This document shows positions 36,201 to 46,755 of a DNA stretch of 64,000 bases, piece after piece; positions within the stretch are counted from its first letter, which is position 1, and every line of letters begins with the position of its first letter. The notes beneath the pieces are model-generated. The model was not told where the DNA came from, ran no database searches, and saw nothing but the letters and a program-made list of their open reading frames with translations. The stretch is taken from contig OY783204.1 of the NCBI GenBank assembly GCA_963678705.1, positions 11,728,759 through 11,792,758 of the forward strand. The letters run 5' to 3'. The stretch is from Panorpa germanica (Eukaryota; Arthropoda; Insecta; Mecoptera; Panorpidae). The position numbers were made by a program, and so were the translations under genes.

Positions 36201-36379
36201 AAGGGGTTAATTTTAGTAATCAATTAAATTCGGAACAGAAAAACGTATTTGATGAAATAATGCTTTGCATAAACAATGATAATGAAGAGCAAAGATATTT
36301 CTTTATTCATGGGTCGGGTGGTTCTGGGAAAACATTTTTTTATACTGCTTTACTACACTCGTACGTGGAATGGGATTAA
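33291..36379 (+). pseudogene. Helitron Rep nuclease (HUH, two-Tyr) with start of helicase
   Basis: Rep nicks and joins single-stranded DNA during rolling-circle transposition. Read in one frame with a single TAA at 34325-34327, the region holds a Cys-rich part (NVICQFCGATHF, then CCSKGKV), the Rep-upstream conserved block (LCPTGELGH, then RQFYSYKLRC and QQYIVDAYFKIE), then RGLPHIHIL with the metal-binding His pair at 34886-34894, and VKYLFKYIYKGHD with two Tyr four residues apart at 35309 and 35321. These are the His-hydrophobic-His and paired catalytic Tyr of Helitron Rep proteins. A helicase Walker A, GSGGSGKT, follows at about 36310-36333. The frame ends at TAA 36377, where it should continue. 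Apart from two lesions this domain is intact over about 1,000 codons. Confidence 0.92.
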
Positions 36380-37602
36380 CTGCTATACCTGTGGCTTAAA
36401 CAGGGATAGCTGCGACTTTACTGAAAGCGGGGAGGACAATTCATTTACAGTTTAATTACCGGTTCCCCTAGATGGAAATTCAACTTCATCCATAAGCACA
36501 ACTCTATTGATGGGAAGTTATTAAAATCAGCTAAGTTAATTATATGGGACGAGGTTACAATGGCGCCTACTTTGCTTTAGATGTAGTAGATATGTGCCTT
36601 CGCGATTTAATGAAAAATAATAAGCCATTTGGTAATAAAATCATTTTACTAGGAGGAGATTTTCGACAATGTCTTCCTGTTGTTAAACGGGGGACGGTTG
36701 CAGATATAGTTTCAACGTGTATTCAAAATAGCAGGTTATGGTCACTTTTCAAAATTAAGCATCTGACAATTAACATGAGAGTTGCGCAAGAAGAAATCGA
36801 TTTTAAAACGTGATTATTACAACTTGGAGATGGACTAATTAATGATTGTCCAGGTAGTGTAGTAAACATGGTTAAAATTCCAAATAAATTCATTTCGCTA
36901 AACCTTTAGTCGATGAATATACGGCGATATTAATTTAGTTACTCTTGATGAATTAAAATCTCGCGTATTTTTATGTCCATTAAATGAAGACACATTACAA
37001 ATTAATGAAAAAATTTTAAATTTATTGGATGGGGAACAATTTTGCTGTCTAAGTCATGACTCTGTTTTAACTGATTCTGATGCAGAACAAAATCATTTCC
37101 CAGTAGAGTTTTTAAATAGTTTGACACCATCGGGTATGCCTCCACATAAATTAATTTAAAAAATAGGTGCAATTATAATGCTCTTAAGAAATATGAATGC
37201 TAATAGTGGACTTTGTAATGGAACCCGTTTAATTGTAAAACATATGTATACATCTGTAATAGATGCAGAAATAATTACTGGAAGTCACACTGGTGATCGC
37301 GCTCTTATTCCTAAAATAGTTTTAGCTCCTTCTGATATAAATCTTCCATTTATACTTAAAAGAGTTCAGTTTCCTGTTCGATTAGCATTTGCTATGACAA
37401 TAAATAAATCACAAGGTCAAACTTTTGAAAAAGTAGGTGTTTATTACGGGAACCCGTTTTTACTCATGGCCAATTATATGTCGCGTTTTCAAGGGTTAAA
37501 TCATCCAATAATTTAAAAATTGAAACATTAACTTCTGTTACTAAATCAAAGAAAGATATATTTACATCCAATGTTGTTTATAAAAATGTACTTCTATTAG
37601 AA
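36380..37602 (+). pseudogene. Helitron Pif1-type helicase, broken
   Basis: The helicase that unwinds the donor strand continues in pieces across all frames: LTAIPVA and TGIAATLLKAGRTIH near 36370-36450, Walker B as IIWDEVTMAP near 36537-36566, GGDFRQCLPVVKRG near 36655-36696, LTINMR near 36763, then CPLNE and FLNSLTPSGMPPHKL before 37160, LLRNMNANSGLCNGTRL from 37181, and FAMTINKSQGQTFEKVG near 37388-37438. After a frame change near 37460 the final motif LYVAFSRVKS is visible and the protein ends at about 37602. Stops include TGA at about 36811 and TAA at about 37156. Motif order and spacing are those of Helitron helicases. Confidence 0.9.
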
Positions 37603-37686
37603 TAGATACCTCCAATACCTTTTGCTATTCGAGTTTTATAAGTAATAATATTATAATTCATCATGTTCAAGTCAAATAATAGTGTC
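37603..37686 (+). other. 3' flank of the Helitron gene
   Basis: This is a short AT-rich spacer between the helicase end and the minisatellite. No polyadenylation signal stands out. Confidence 0.4.
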
Positions 37687-38930
37687 CTTAAATTTTAGAT
37701 TCTCTTTACGTATTTTTCTTTTAGCAGTCATTTGTTAAACAAATACTCTGATCGGGAGAGTGAGATTATCATTTAATTGCTTCTAGATAGATATAATTGA
37801 GATTTATTTTTTAAGTTCTCATTATTTTTTTATTATATAGTTCACTTTAATTTTTACATAATTAAACTATTAACTTTAAAAACCTTCCATCGTCTTTACG
37901 GTTCGAAATTATTTACTCTCTGCGATTTCACCTGTTTTCCGTGTTTTATAAGTAATGATGTTTTATTTTATCATTTTTAACCAAATAGTGCTTTAAATTT
38001 TAGATTCTCTTTACGTATTTTTCTATTGGCTTTCATTTGTTAAACAAATACTCTGGTCGGAGAGTGAGATTATCATTTGATTGCTTTTAGATAGGTATAA
38101 TTGAGATTTATTATTTAAGTTCTTATTATTATTTAATTATTTACTCTTAAATTTTAGATTCTCTTTACGTATTTTTTTTATTGGCTTTCATTTGTAAAAC
38201 AAATACTCTGGTCGGGAGAGTGAGATTATCATTTGATTGCTTTTAGATAGGTATAATTGAGATTTATTATTTAAGTTCTTATTATTATTTTATTATTTAC
38301 TCTTAAATTTTAGATTCTCTTTACGTATTGTTCTATTGGCTTTCATTTGTTAAACAAATACTCTGGTCGGGAGAGTGAGATTATCATTTGATTGCTTTTA
38401 GATAGGTATAATTGAGATTTATTATTTAAGTTCTTATTATTATTTTATTATTTACTCTTAAATTTTAGATTCTCTTTACGTATTTTTCTATTGGCTTTCA
38501 TTTGTTAAACAAATACTCTGATCGGGAGAGTGAGATTATCATTTAATTGCTTTTAGATAGATATAATTGAGATTTATTATATGAGTTCTCATTTTTATTT
38601 TATTATTTACCCTTAGATGAAAGTGTTATATATATTATATTGTGTGTACGAAGCGATGTACTCTTTGCCATTTTACCTGCTTTTCGTGTTTTAATCAGTA
38701 ATAGTGTTATATTTCATTGTTTTCAAGCCAAATAGTAGTGTTCTTAAATTTTAAATTCTCTTTCCGTATTTTTCTTTTAGCAGTCATTTGTTAAACAAAT
38801 ACTCTGATCGGGAGAGTGAGATTATCATTTAATTGCTTTTAGATAGGTATAATTGAGATTTATTATTTAAGTACTCATTATTACTTATTATTTACTTTTA
38901 GATGTAAGTGTTATATATATTATATTGTAT
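37687..38930. repeat. Minisatellite of about 155 bp inside H4
   Basis: The unit contains TTAAATTTTAGATTCTC, then CATTTGTTAAACAAATACTC, then GGTCGGGAGAGTGAG and TTTAGATAGGTATAATTG. Units start near 37687, 37990, 38147, 38301, 38455 and 38747; some intervals are near 155 bp and others near 300 bp because of an interposed segment with ACCTG(T/C)TTT(C/T)CGTGTTTTA. Several neighbouring units are almost identical. Confidence 0.88.
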
Positions 38931-40661
38931 GTTATTGGCATTTTATTTGTTTTCAGATTACCACATATCCTTTTATGAATTCTTTCCTTTTTATAATCCT
39001 ATGTTGGTCCTCTACTCTCCCGACAACGAAGTTTCAAATTTATAAAATTCAGTCATATTCATATTGAAATAACTTCTACATAACTACATGCATGCTACAT
39101 TATCATATGAATAACATATTTTAAAAAGTTGTTTCATATTCTTTACCTGCTCGCTGGTGTTGTCGCATGATTTATTTGATAACGTTAGAAAAATACTCTT
39201 ATTTACAAATCATTAATCGTAATACATTTTTAAGTGTAGTCTAATGTGTAATAACTGTTACCAGATCAGTATTTTTATTACAACGTTTGCAGATAAATTA
39301 ACTAAAAAGAATATTTCCTTTTTAAATTATAAATTATGCTTTCATATTATTAATTATTAATACGAATATTGCTAGTACAAATAATTAACATTAAATATTA
39401 ATATTAATATAGTACATATTAAGTTTTAGGTCTTTGCAACTAAGAAGTGTATAAAGTGTGTCTCGACCTACCAGTATGGAAGAATCATTTGTCTGAAATA
39501 CGTTAAAAAGTAACCTAAAATACCTTTACGACACAATTATATATATCAGCATGATGATACAATCATATCATTATGCTGAGATTCTTTAAAATAACATAAC
39601 ATTCTCAGGTATTATGCTTTTTAAATAGATTTTTAAACAAATGAATAAATGCTTTTGATGTTGCAAAACATTATTTTTGTGTTTAATTTTTGTGAAATAA
39701 CTACTACAAATATTATTACTATTCTATATTATCCTTTTATTAAAAATAAATACAAAATATTCTTCATGTTGTTTAAGACGATCATGCAAGTACGATGTAA
39801 ATTAATGTTATTGTAATTTACAAAGCGAAAAAAGGGCCGTGGCAATAAGAAGATTTTAGTTGATCGTGTATATTTATAAAATACAACAAAGACCCGGCTT
39901 ACGGGAAATTCATTATCTATTATTCTGATAAACAATTCAATGAAGCAGATATTAGTGCTGTTCATCACATGTACAAACTGTAAGTGCATAATTTATTTGT
40001 TTTGCATTCAGTATATTTTCTTTATTGATTTATTAAGAATGCTTCTTTTAGGAGGGGAATAATAAAGTGCTACTATTTAAATGCTAAACCTGGAATAGTA
40101 ATAAGATAATAACCGCCAACATCACAGAAGACTACTGTCCTACTATCACAGAAGATGTTTTATCCACACCGATTAAGGCATGACAATCTGAAACGACAGT
40201 GCGTTAATAGCTATACGTTTATGAAGAAACAACAAAAATGATAACAACATGAAAAATACAAAGAATACTGTTTACTGGTCAATGAAGAAATAATTTTAAA
40301 TATGTATATTAAAGTGTACGAAAAATGAAGACGATATATATAAATCTATATTTAATATATTTAACAGAAATATTTAAATTTAATTATGAAACATTTAAAA
40401 ATTATTATAAAACTAGAATTGTAAATTTTTTTTATATGATATAATAAGTAAATCCTGTAGAATATTTGTACCAATAAGCAATTTTAAAGTAGTAGATCAT
40501 ATTATAAGATGAAATACAACATTTTCATTTTAAAATATTTATTTATTTCATGTACGAGTATGATATCTAAAAAATAGCGACAGTGCTTTTCTAATTTTAA
40601 TATGAAAAATTTGAAATGAAATTACGTATTACTTTATGAAATTCAAATAATATATATTAAA
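38931..40661. other. AT-rich 3' part of H4 without recognised genes
   Basis: I see no coding potential. ACTCTCCCGAC at about 39015 is the exact inverse of GTCGGGAGAGT in the preceding minisatellite. An imperfect hairpin lies at about 39547-39581 (TCAGCATGATGAT and ATATCATTATGCTGA). The rest is plain AT-rich sequence up to the terminal hairpin. Confidence 0.5.
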
Positions 40662-40693
40662 CAGACGTCGCTTTGCGACGGGGTAAAAGCTAG
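40662..40693 (+). other. Helitron 3' terminal hairpin and CTAG of H4
   Basis: CAGACGTCGCTTTGCGACG forms a short stem-loop about ten bases before CTAG, the site where Rep is expected to end transfer. The same end, as CGTCGCTTGCGACG, closes H8, H8', H10 and H12. Confidence 0.88.
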
Positions 40694-41298
40694 TATATTA
40701 TAATGTCCCAGGTGTTTGTTTATATTCTAATATTCTTATGATCTTATATGTTTGGTACTGAATTTTGTATGGCAGCGCGAAAATTTCCTATTTCGTAGAG
40801 AAAAAAATTCTAAGACTTTTGGCGTCCCCGGATTTTTCCCTGAATATCCTGGAAACCCGTAATTTTGGAAATTGTGCACATTTTCCAATATTTGGAAATT
40901 TGAAATTTGAGTTCAGTAGCGGCGCGAATTTTTGAGGGCAATGTTAGAATAGAATTAGGACGTTTAAATTTAATATGTAGGCTCGCTGTAGACAGTAATT
41001 ATTGAAAAAAAATAAACAGCCCCAAATTTCCAGTGGCGGCGGGAGTTGAGACAGTAAAAGCCAAAAATATTGAAAATGTAGTATTATAACTTAGGGTATG
41101 TATTAAGACACTAATTGCGCATGTTTGTCAATAATTGGATTACCAAAATTTTAAATCAGTAGCGGCGTTATTTTTTGGGGGCAATGTTGCAACAGAGCTA
41201 GAACGTTGATATTTGGAACGTGGGCCCTATATAGAGTGTCATTAAAAACACACTATTGAAAATTGCAACTTTCCAAAGGCGGCGGGCGCTGGGGGCCA
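40694..41298 (+). mobile_element. Helitron H5, partial
   Basis: It abuts the CTAG of H4 and starts TATATTATAATGTCCCAGG without the TC. A deletion removes the AAACGGCTCCGGCGATC part (near 40777) and another the GAAAAACTGG part (near 40868). It ends at GGGCGCTGGGGGCCA, where a new head begins. Confidence 0.75.
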
Positions 41299-42080
41299 TC
41301 ATCATCATCATATATTATAATGTCCCAGGTGTTTGTTTATATTCTTATATTCTTATGATCTTATATGTTTGGTACTGAATTTTGTATGGCAGCGCGAAAA
41401 CGGCTCCGGCGATCTTTTTAAAAATTTCCTATTTCGTAGAGAAAAAAATTCTAAGACTTTTGGCGTCCCCGCATTTTTCCCTGAATATCCTGGAAACCCG
41501 TAATTTTGGAAAAACTGGAAAATTCTAAAAAATACTTTTGCAAATATCTGACGAACTAAAAAAGATAGAAAACTGAAATTTGGTATGTGTATTGAGATTA
41601 TAATTGTGCACATTTTCCAATAGTTGGAAATTTGAAATTTGAGTTCAGTAGCGGCGCGAATTTTTGGGGGCAATGTTAGAATAGAGTTAGGACGTTCAAA
41701 TTTAATATGTAGGCTCGCTGTAGACAGTAATTATTGAAAAAAAATAAACAGCCCCAAATTTCCAGTGGCGGCGGGAGTTTAGACAGTAAAAGCCAAAAAT
41801 ATTGAAAATGTAGTATTATAACTTAGGGTATGTATTAAGACACTAATTGCGCATGTTTGCCAATAATTGGATTACCAAAATTTTAATTCAGTAGCGGCGT
41901 GATTTTTTGGGGGCAATGTCGCAACAGAGCTAGAACGTTGATATTTGGACCGTGGGCCCTATATAGAGTGTCATTAAAGACACACTATAGAAAATTGCAA
42001 CTTTCCAGAGGCGGCAGGCGCTGGGGGCCAAAGACCAGAAATATGAAATATATAGAGATAGGGCTATAGTTTAAAAAATA
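41299..42080 (+). mobile_element. Helitron H6, 5' portion
   Basis: The head is TCATCATCATCATATATT followed by ATAATGTCCCAGG. The body matches H2 and the first 780 bp of H1, and stops at GTTTAAAAAATA as H2 does. It corresponds to H6' at 58165-58949. Confidence 0.78.
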
Positions 42081-42136
42081 TCCTATATTATAATGTTCCA
42101 ACTGTTTGAATCTATTCTTATATTCTTATATTCTTA
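42081..42136 (+). mobile_element. Helitron H7, 56 bp head only
   Basis: This is the TCCTATATTATAATGTTCC head followed directly by another identical head. It has the same relation to its neighbours as H7' at 58950. Confidence 0.7.
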
Positions 42137-43017
42137 TCCTATATTATAATGTTCCAACTGTTTGAATCTATTCTTATATTCTTATATTCTTATATGTTTA
42201 TATGTTTGGTACTGAATTTTGTATGGCAGCGCGAAAACGGCTTCATCAATGTTTTTGAAAATTTCCTATTTCGTAGAGAAAAAAATTCTAAGACTTTTGG
42301 TGTCCCCAGATTTTTCTCTGAATTTCCTGGAAACCCGTAATTTTGGAAAAACTGGAAAAAAATTGAGCCCTTTTTTGCTGTATCACTTTTAATTCGTAAA
42401 AGATAGAAAGTTGAAATTTTGCATGTGTATTAAGGTATTCAAAGCTGACATTTCTCAAAAATTAGAAATTCAAAAATTGACAAAGGGGGGGTTGAAGAAA
42501 TTCGGGGGCCCGGTAGGGAACTTTATAGAAAGTTTATATTCTGGATTTTAGAATAATTAAGTATAGTATTAAATAAAAAAAAATTTAAAATTTTAAAATT
42601 TTATTTGGGGGCACGGGGGCAGTATTTGCCGAGAGTAAAAATTGTGCTAGAAATTTGAAATTTTGTATATAAGCTACCTTGGTACTTTATTTACGAATCG
42701 AAAAAAAAAATCCCAAATTTTGAAAAAAAGTTGGTCCAATAACGAATAAATTGAAAATATTTTATATTTTGTTGAAAAAAATATATTTTTTTAGTCAATT
42801 TATATGTGTTAATGTATATGTGTGCGAGTTTCTTATTTCAATTTAAAAATAGAGTTAAATATAATATGTAATTACAAATTATTTTATTGGATTCAAATGA
42901 TACACGCCAAAAAGAACCTTTGTGACGAGGGTTAACTGTGGTGGAATTTAAATTTTTACATGAAGTTCAAGTTACACACAAAAGACAGACGTTGCTTGCG
43001 ACGGGGGTAAAAGCTAG
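42137..43017 (+). mobile_element. Helitron H8, short non-autonomous element with both ends
   Basis: It runs from TCCTATATTATAATGTTCC to the hairpin and CTAG at 43014-43017, 881 bp. The interior matches H4 at about 26960-27690 and the 3' end matches H4's terminus. The hairpin here carries one change (GTTGCTTGCGAC). To the right, TATAGTTATATTTTTC of the satellite resumes exactly where it was cut at 22141. Confidence 0.87.
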
Positions 43018-43072
43018 TATAGTTATATTTTTCAAAACTAGTTTCGAACTGTCAAACTTTTGTAAATACAAT
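43018..43072. repeat. 55 bp of satellite between the Helitron block and Harbinger
   Basis: This is the continuation of the monomer begun at 22104: TATAGTTATATTTTTC, then GTAAATACAAT. The last three bases, AAT, are the left target copy of the Harbinger insertion; the right copy is ACT at 46083-46085. Confidence 0.9.
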
Positions 43073-43261
43073 GGGCGCAGTTGTACAACAGTTGAGTAAA
43101 CCAGGGACAACTTATCATAAAGCCCTAAGTGAGCGGTAAATTAAGATCCAGAACGCACTAATATAGCATGTTTGAGTTTGAGAAATATCGAAACTGTCAA
43201 AACAAATTATCGTAATTATTATTATCTTTGATTGTTATCAATTGTTATTATCGTTATAAAA

Positions 43262-44226
43262 ATGGATACGAATGATATGGATATCGTGTTAAGTGTAGCG
43301 TTAGACAGTGGCTTCGATATAAGTGTACTTAGAGGAATAGTAGAAAATACGTGCATGCCGAAATATTTAGGTGAGGTAGGTAATGAAGAAAATGCAAAAA
43401 CGGAAAACTTTTTCGAGAAAACAATACCAAGATTTACAAACGATATGTTTATTGAACATTTTCGAATGTCTCGAGAAAGTTTTAAAGTAAGTACAACAAA
43501 AAACAAATATATTTCAAGTAAAACACATTTGCTAGTGGTATTATAAACATAACCACTTTTTTTTTAGATATTAACCAATATAATTAAAAATACAATAAGT
43601 GATAACAAACCTTATGAGGAAGTACCTAAGTTACTCTAATTTACATTACTCTAAGTTAAGACATCAAACTCTTTTACAATATATGAGAAATAATAACATT
43701 AAAATGTTTTCAGGAATATGTGACCATAGAATGAAATTTACTGATGTATTTATTGGTATGCCTGGACGGATGCATGACGCCAGAGTTTTCCGGAAAAGCC
43801 CAATATTCAACCACCTTGACATGTTATTGCCACAAAGTTATCCTATTATAGGTGATACAGCGTATCCACTAATGCAACAAGTTCTAACGGCTTTTAGAGA
43901 TAATGGACATTTGAGCAGAAAACAAGGGTGCATACAATAAAAAACTGAGCTGCATAAGATCTACAATTGATAGGGCTTTTGGACAACTAAAAGGAAAATT
44001 TATGAGACTAAAATATCTTGACATTTCAAATTTTGATTTGGGTCAAGAGATGATTTCTGCTGCATGCATGCTACATAATTTTATTATTGAGCATAATGAA
44101 ACTAGTAGTGAAGAAGTAATAGACGAAATTGAAAATATGGATGTACTAGATCACAATGAAAGCAATGTGGACTAAAGAAAAAATGAGGCTATTAGAAAAA
44201 GAAATAATATTAGTGATATGTTATGA
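43262..44226 (+). pseudogene. Harbinger DDE transposase (DDE_Tnp_4 type), deleted and frameshifted
   Basis: The ATG at 43262 starts a 5' part ending IEHFRMSRESFK. A GTAAGT donor at 43487 and a TTTTTTTTAG acceptor near 43567 suggest an 80 bp intron, after which ILTNIIKNTISDNKP continues. After a frame change the stretch 43599-43940 has LHYSKLRHQTLLQYM and then jumps to GICDHRMKFTDVFIGMPGRMHDARVFRKSP and IIGDTAYP. Roughly 130-150 residues expected between these, including the first catalytic Asp and the helix-turn-helix, are absent. A further shift near 43942 leads to CIRSTIDRAFGQLKGKFMRLK and CMLHNFII. A TAA lies at 44173 and the likely natural stop at 44224. It cannot be active. Confidence 0.9.
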
Positions 44227-44657
44227 ATAACTCTATATTACTTTTTCGTATATCTGTAAATAAGTTTTGATATAAACTGACTAAAAAAATATATTTTTTT
44301 TTTACAAAATAAAAAATATTTTCAAATTATGCGATATTTGACCATCTTCTTTTCCAAATTTGGGATTTTGTTTTTTCAATTCGGAAATAAGTTACCAATA
44401 TATACAAAATTTCAACTTTTAACCACAATTTTTACTCTAGGCAAAAACTGACCCAGTGCCCAAAATAAAATTTTGAGAATTAAAATTTTCTTTTATTAAT
44501 AATATACTATATAATTCTACAATCTCCCATATGAATCGCGTAAACGTATAAGAAAACAAGAATATAAACATACACCTGGGATATTATAAATAAGATGATA
44601 TTTGGAAGGAAAAAATTTTTTTTTTTATATAATACATAAAATTTAGATTCACATATT
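44227..44657. other. Intergenic region of the Harbinger element
   Basis: This lies between the convergent ends of the two genes. It contains ACTAAAAAAATATATTTTTTTT and segments such as CCAAATTTGGGA and TACCAATATATAC that resemble, in reverse, the 3' part of the short Helitrons (for example 42690-42790). It may therefore hold a decayed minus-strand Helitron piece at about 44275-44545. Confidence 0.45.
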
Positions 44658-45594
44658 TTAATTTCCAGGATTATTCCTTTGTCTGATTAATTCTTTTAAT
44701 AATTCATTTCCTTCCTGCTGAATGTGGTTAGATACTTTTATATCTTCCGAAATTACTTCCAAAATTATTATGTGCTTTTTTTGAAGTTCTAGTTGTTCTT
44801 TTATAATTTTTTTACCACCTTTTTGTTTTATTCCCGATGATCCTGATGTACATGGTAAAGTGGGAATTGGTTCTGGTGTCGGGGAATTGGAAAACAAATG
44901 GTTTGTGGATGTACTCGTCGATGGCCCCATTATATCGAAAGTAGCTTGAGTAATTGGTAATTTAAATGACGATATTGTACGTCCAATGTTGATTATACAA
45001 TCAGTTTCAAAAATATTTTCGAAAATGTCAAAATGTTCCCATTTTACTATCTGATTTATTATCTTTTATAGTGGTGTACGTTTTTTTTAAATTTCTAAAT
45101 TTTCGGTCCAGAATATCACAGGTGATGTTGTCATACCCTTCTTTTTCTTTTTTAGTTTTGGGTCTCTGAACTTTGCCTTCATACCCATATAAGAACTTAA
45201 TAATAATTTTGTTTTTTTTAAATTCCACGTAAAACTTTCTGTTTCTGCAAATAATAATAATTCTTAGTCGCAAAGTAATAAAACTCATATTCGCTTTGAA
45301 ATATATCGCAATCTAACCTTGTGGAATGATTTGCGCGTCTGAAGTAGCCTGTGGAGTACTTCCTTCATCCTCAACATCGGGATTGGATATTTCCAGGGAA
45401 TTTAAGTTTACCTCGAAATACCCTTTGAAATATTCTGGATCTATTTAAAGCAGTGCCATTAGTAATTTAAAAAATGTATTCATATCATATTATTGCTACT
45501 TACCATTATGTAATTTTACGTGCACATCGTAAGTATCTGCAATAATATATTCCACACCATCCTTTATACAATTTGCAGAAAATATGTCGCTCAT
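44658..45594 (-). pseudogene. Harbinger second protein (Myb/SANT or MADF-like), frameshifted
   Basis: In Harbinger elements a second, DNA-binding protein takes the transposase to the nucleus and to the ends. Here the minus strand starts at about 45594 with MSDIFSANCIKDGVEYIIAD. A GTAAGT near 45505 and an AG near 45450 bound a probable intron. Then come an acidic segment, a Trp-containing domain (TWNLKKTKLLLSSYM, KAKFRDPKLKK) and, after a frame change in an A-rich run near 45140, ITCDILDRKFRNLKKTYTTI. A second shift near 45030 leads on to WEHFDIFENIFETD and to MGPSTSTSTNH at 44930. The C-terminus at 44658-44850 is a predicted coiled coil (KEQLELQKKHIIILEVI). No intact frame spans it. Confidence 0.78.
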
Positions 45595-46333
45595 TTTTAA
45601 ATAGATAAGTTTTAAATTAAACCCCGGGTTTTCAGAAGCTCTTCTTTCTGATCAGATCAGTAGCGACAATTTGTTTTGATGGAAAAAATTGCGACCGCTC
45701 ACATAATATGCTTAGAGAGCAGAGACAGCTCTCATAATCAATTAACAAAAATTAAGACCGATCACATAAAATGTTTAAAAAGCAGGGTCAGCTTTTAAAC
45801 ACTCTAGCAATATTCACCAAGTTTATCTGTATTTTATTTAAATTATTATTTTCTTTAATTTAATTTTTGAAATTCTGGGTATTGAATTAAATTGAAGATA
45901 AAAGATGTACATATTGGAGATGAACTGGACAATTCAAATTTACGCGCGCATACGAAAAATATTTTCAATGGAAAAAATGGCGACCGCTCACTCAACATGT
46001 TTAGTGAGCGGACGTCTATAGCTCGTTCGAGCGCTACATTTACTCAACAGTTGTACAACTGTTGAGTGTCCAGAACGCGCCCACTGATTTTAGGGTAAAT
46101 TAACACAAAATTAAAACAAACTTAAATACTTTTCTTTTGAAAAGGTATTCATATAATATATTTAATTTTTTTCCGTAATTAATTTCTTACTTTTAATTAC
46201 TTTTTTCACCTAAAGTAGCAGTAGCCAATCAGTACACACACAGTAGATAGGGATTACTTGCGTTGCAAAGAAAAATTAACGTCTTTGTAAAACAATACGT
46301 ACTTCTTGATTTTTCTGTTAAATCCAATCTGTC

Positions 46334-46755
46334 TTGCCAGAGGCAAGCATCATCATATTTGTTTTACTTGAAGATATAGCCATTTTGTGTAGCTTTAAGA
46401 ATCTACACATTTTATCTATAGCGGCTCAAGAACGGCTTTCTAGTTGTTCTCTACTATTTGTACCAACAAGGATCACTGTATCATCGGCAAAACAAACGTA
46501 TACACAACCTTTTGAGTGAGAAACACAGGCCTCGTCGATTACTATGTTTTAAAGCTTAGGGCCCATTATGGATTGCTGAGTACAACCATTAGATAGTTTC
46601 CATTTCATATAACAATAATCGGTTTGTAAAATTATTGTTTGACAATAAATATAGTTCTCCATAGCGAAGTAGACGTTCTTAGAGGTTTTTGCCAGCCTAA
46701 TACTTCAAAGGGCACTTGGCCACAAGACATTTTCAAAAGCACCCTGACTTTCTAT
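46334..46755 (-). pseudogene. R1-clade RT fragment, monomer j
   Basis: The box reads FADDTVI. The CPQ region is altered (ATGGATTGCTGAGTACAACC on the plus strand), as in monomers i and o. The frame is broken between the two. Confidence 0.68.

Larger units (their letters stand above)
26891..40693 (+). mobile_element. Helitron H4, probable autonomous element (13.8 kb), gene now broken
   Basis: The head runs TCATCATC to ATATTATAATGTCCCAGG. The tail is GTCGCTTTGCGAC, GGGGTAAAAG and CTAG at 40690-40693. Between them lies a Rep-helicase gene at 30621-37602. The first 750 bp and the last 40 bp match the short elements H8, H8', H10 and H12, so these share termini with a coding element. The 5' boundary is less certain than the 3': near 27690 the sequence looks like a short Helitron missing its last 30 or so bases, so the coding element may have begun there and been joined on. 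Confidence 0.75.
16800..43098. repeat. Large direct duplication, copy 1
   Basis: From about 16.8 kb to the first 26 bp of the Harbinger element, the sequence recurs from about 46.93 kb to 59959 in the same orientation and order. The offset is about 30,131 up to the monomer at 18229 and about 31,315 after it, a jump of one monomer. H4 plus H5 (26891-41298) are present only here. The left limit is approximate, since the array itself is repetitive. Confidence 0.88.
43073..46082 (+). mobile_element. PIF/Harbinger DNA transposon (3.0 kb), inactive
   Basis: The ends are GGGCGC and GCGCCC. Behind them lie ACAACAGTTGAGTAAA on the left and TTTACTCAACAGTTGT on the right, inverted to each other; the right end has about 17 extra bases before this. 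The flanking three bases (AAT and ACT) fit the 3 bp duplication of this superfamily if one base has mutated. It holds a transposase on the plus strand and a SANT/MADF-type second gene on the minus strand, the standard two-gene design. Confidence 0.92.

Noticed and set aside
37687..38930. Possible CRISPR-like repeat array
   Set aside because: Units are contiguous 155 bp tandem repeats without unique spacers, in a eukaryotic Helitron.
39547..39581. Small hairpin as a possible microRNA precursor
   Set aside because: The stem is short (about 13 bp with mismatches) and no flanking arm extends it to precursor length.
45028..45288. A separate host gene on the minus strand
   Set aside because: It lies within the Harbinger termini, and its DILDRKFRNLKKTYTTI block is that of the element's own second protein.
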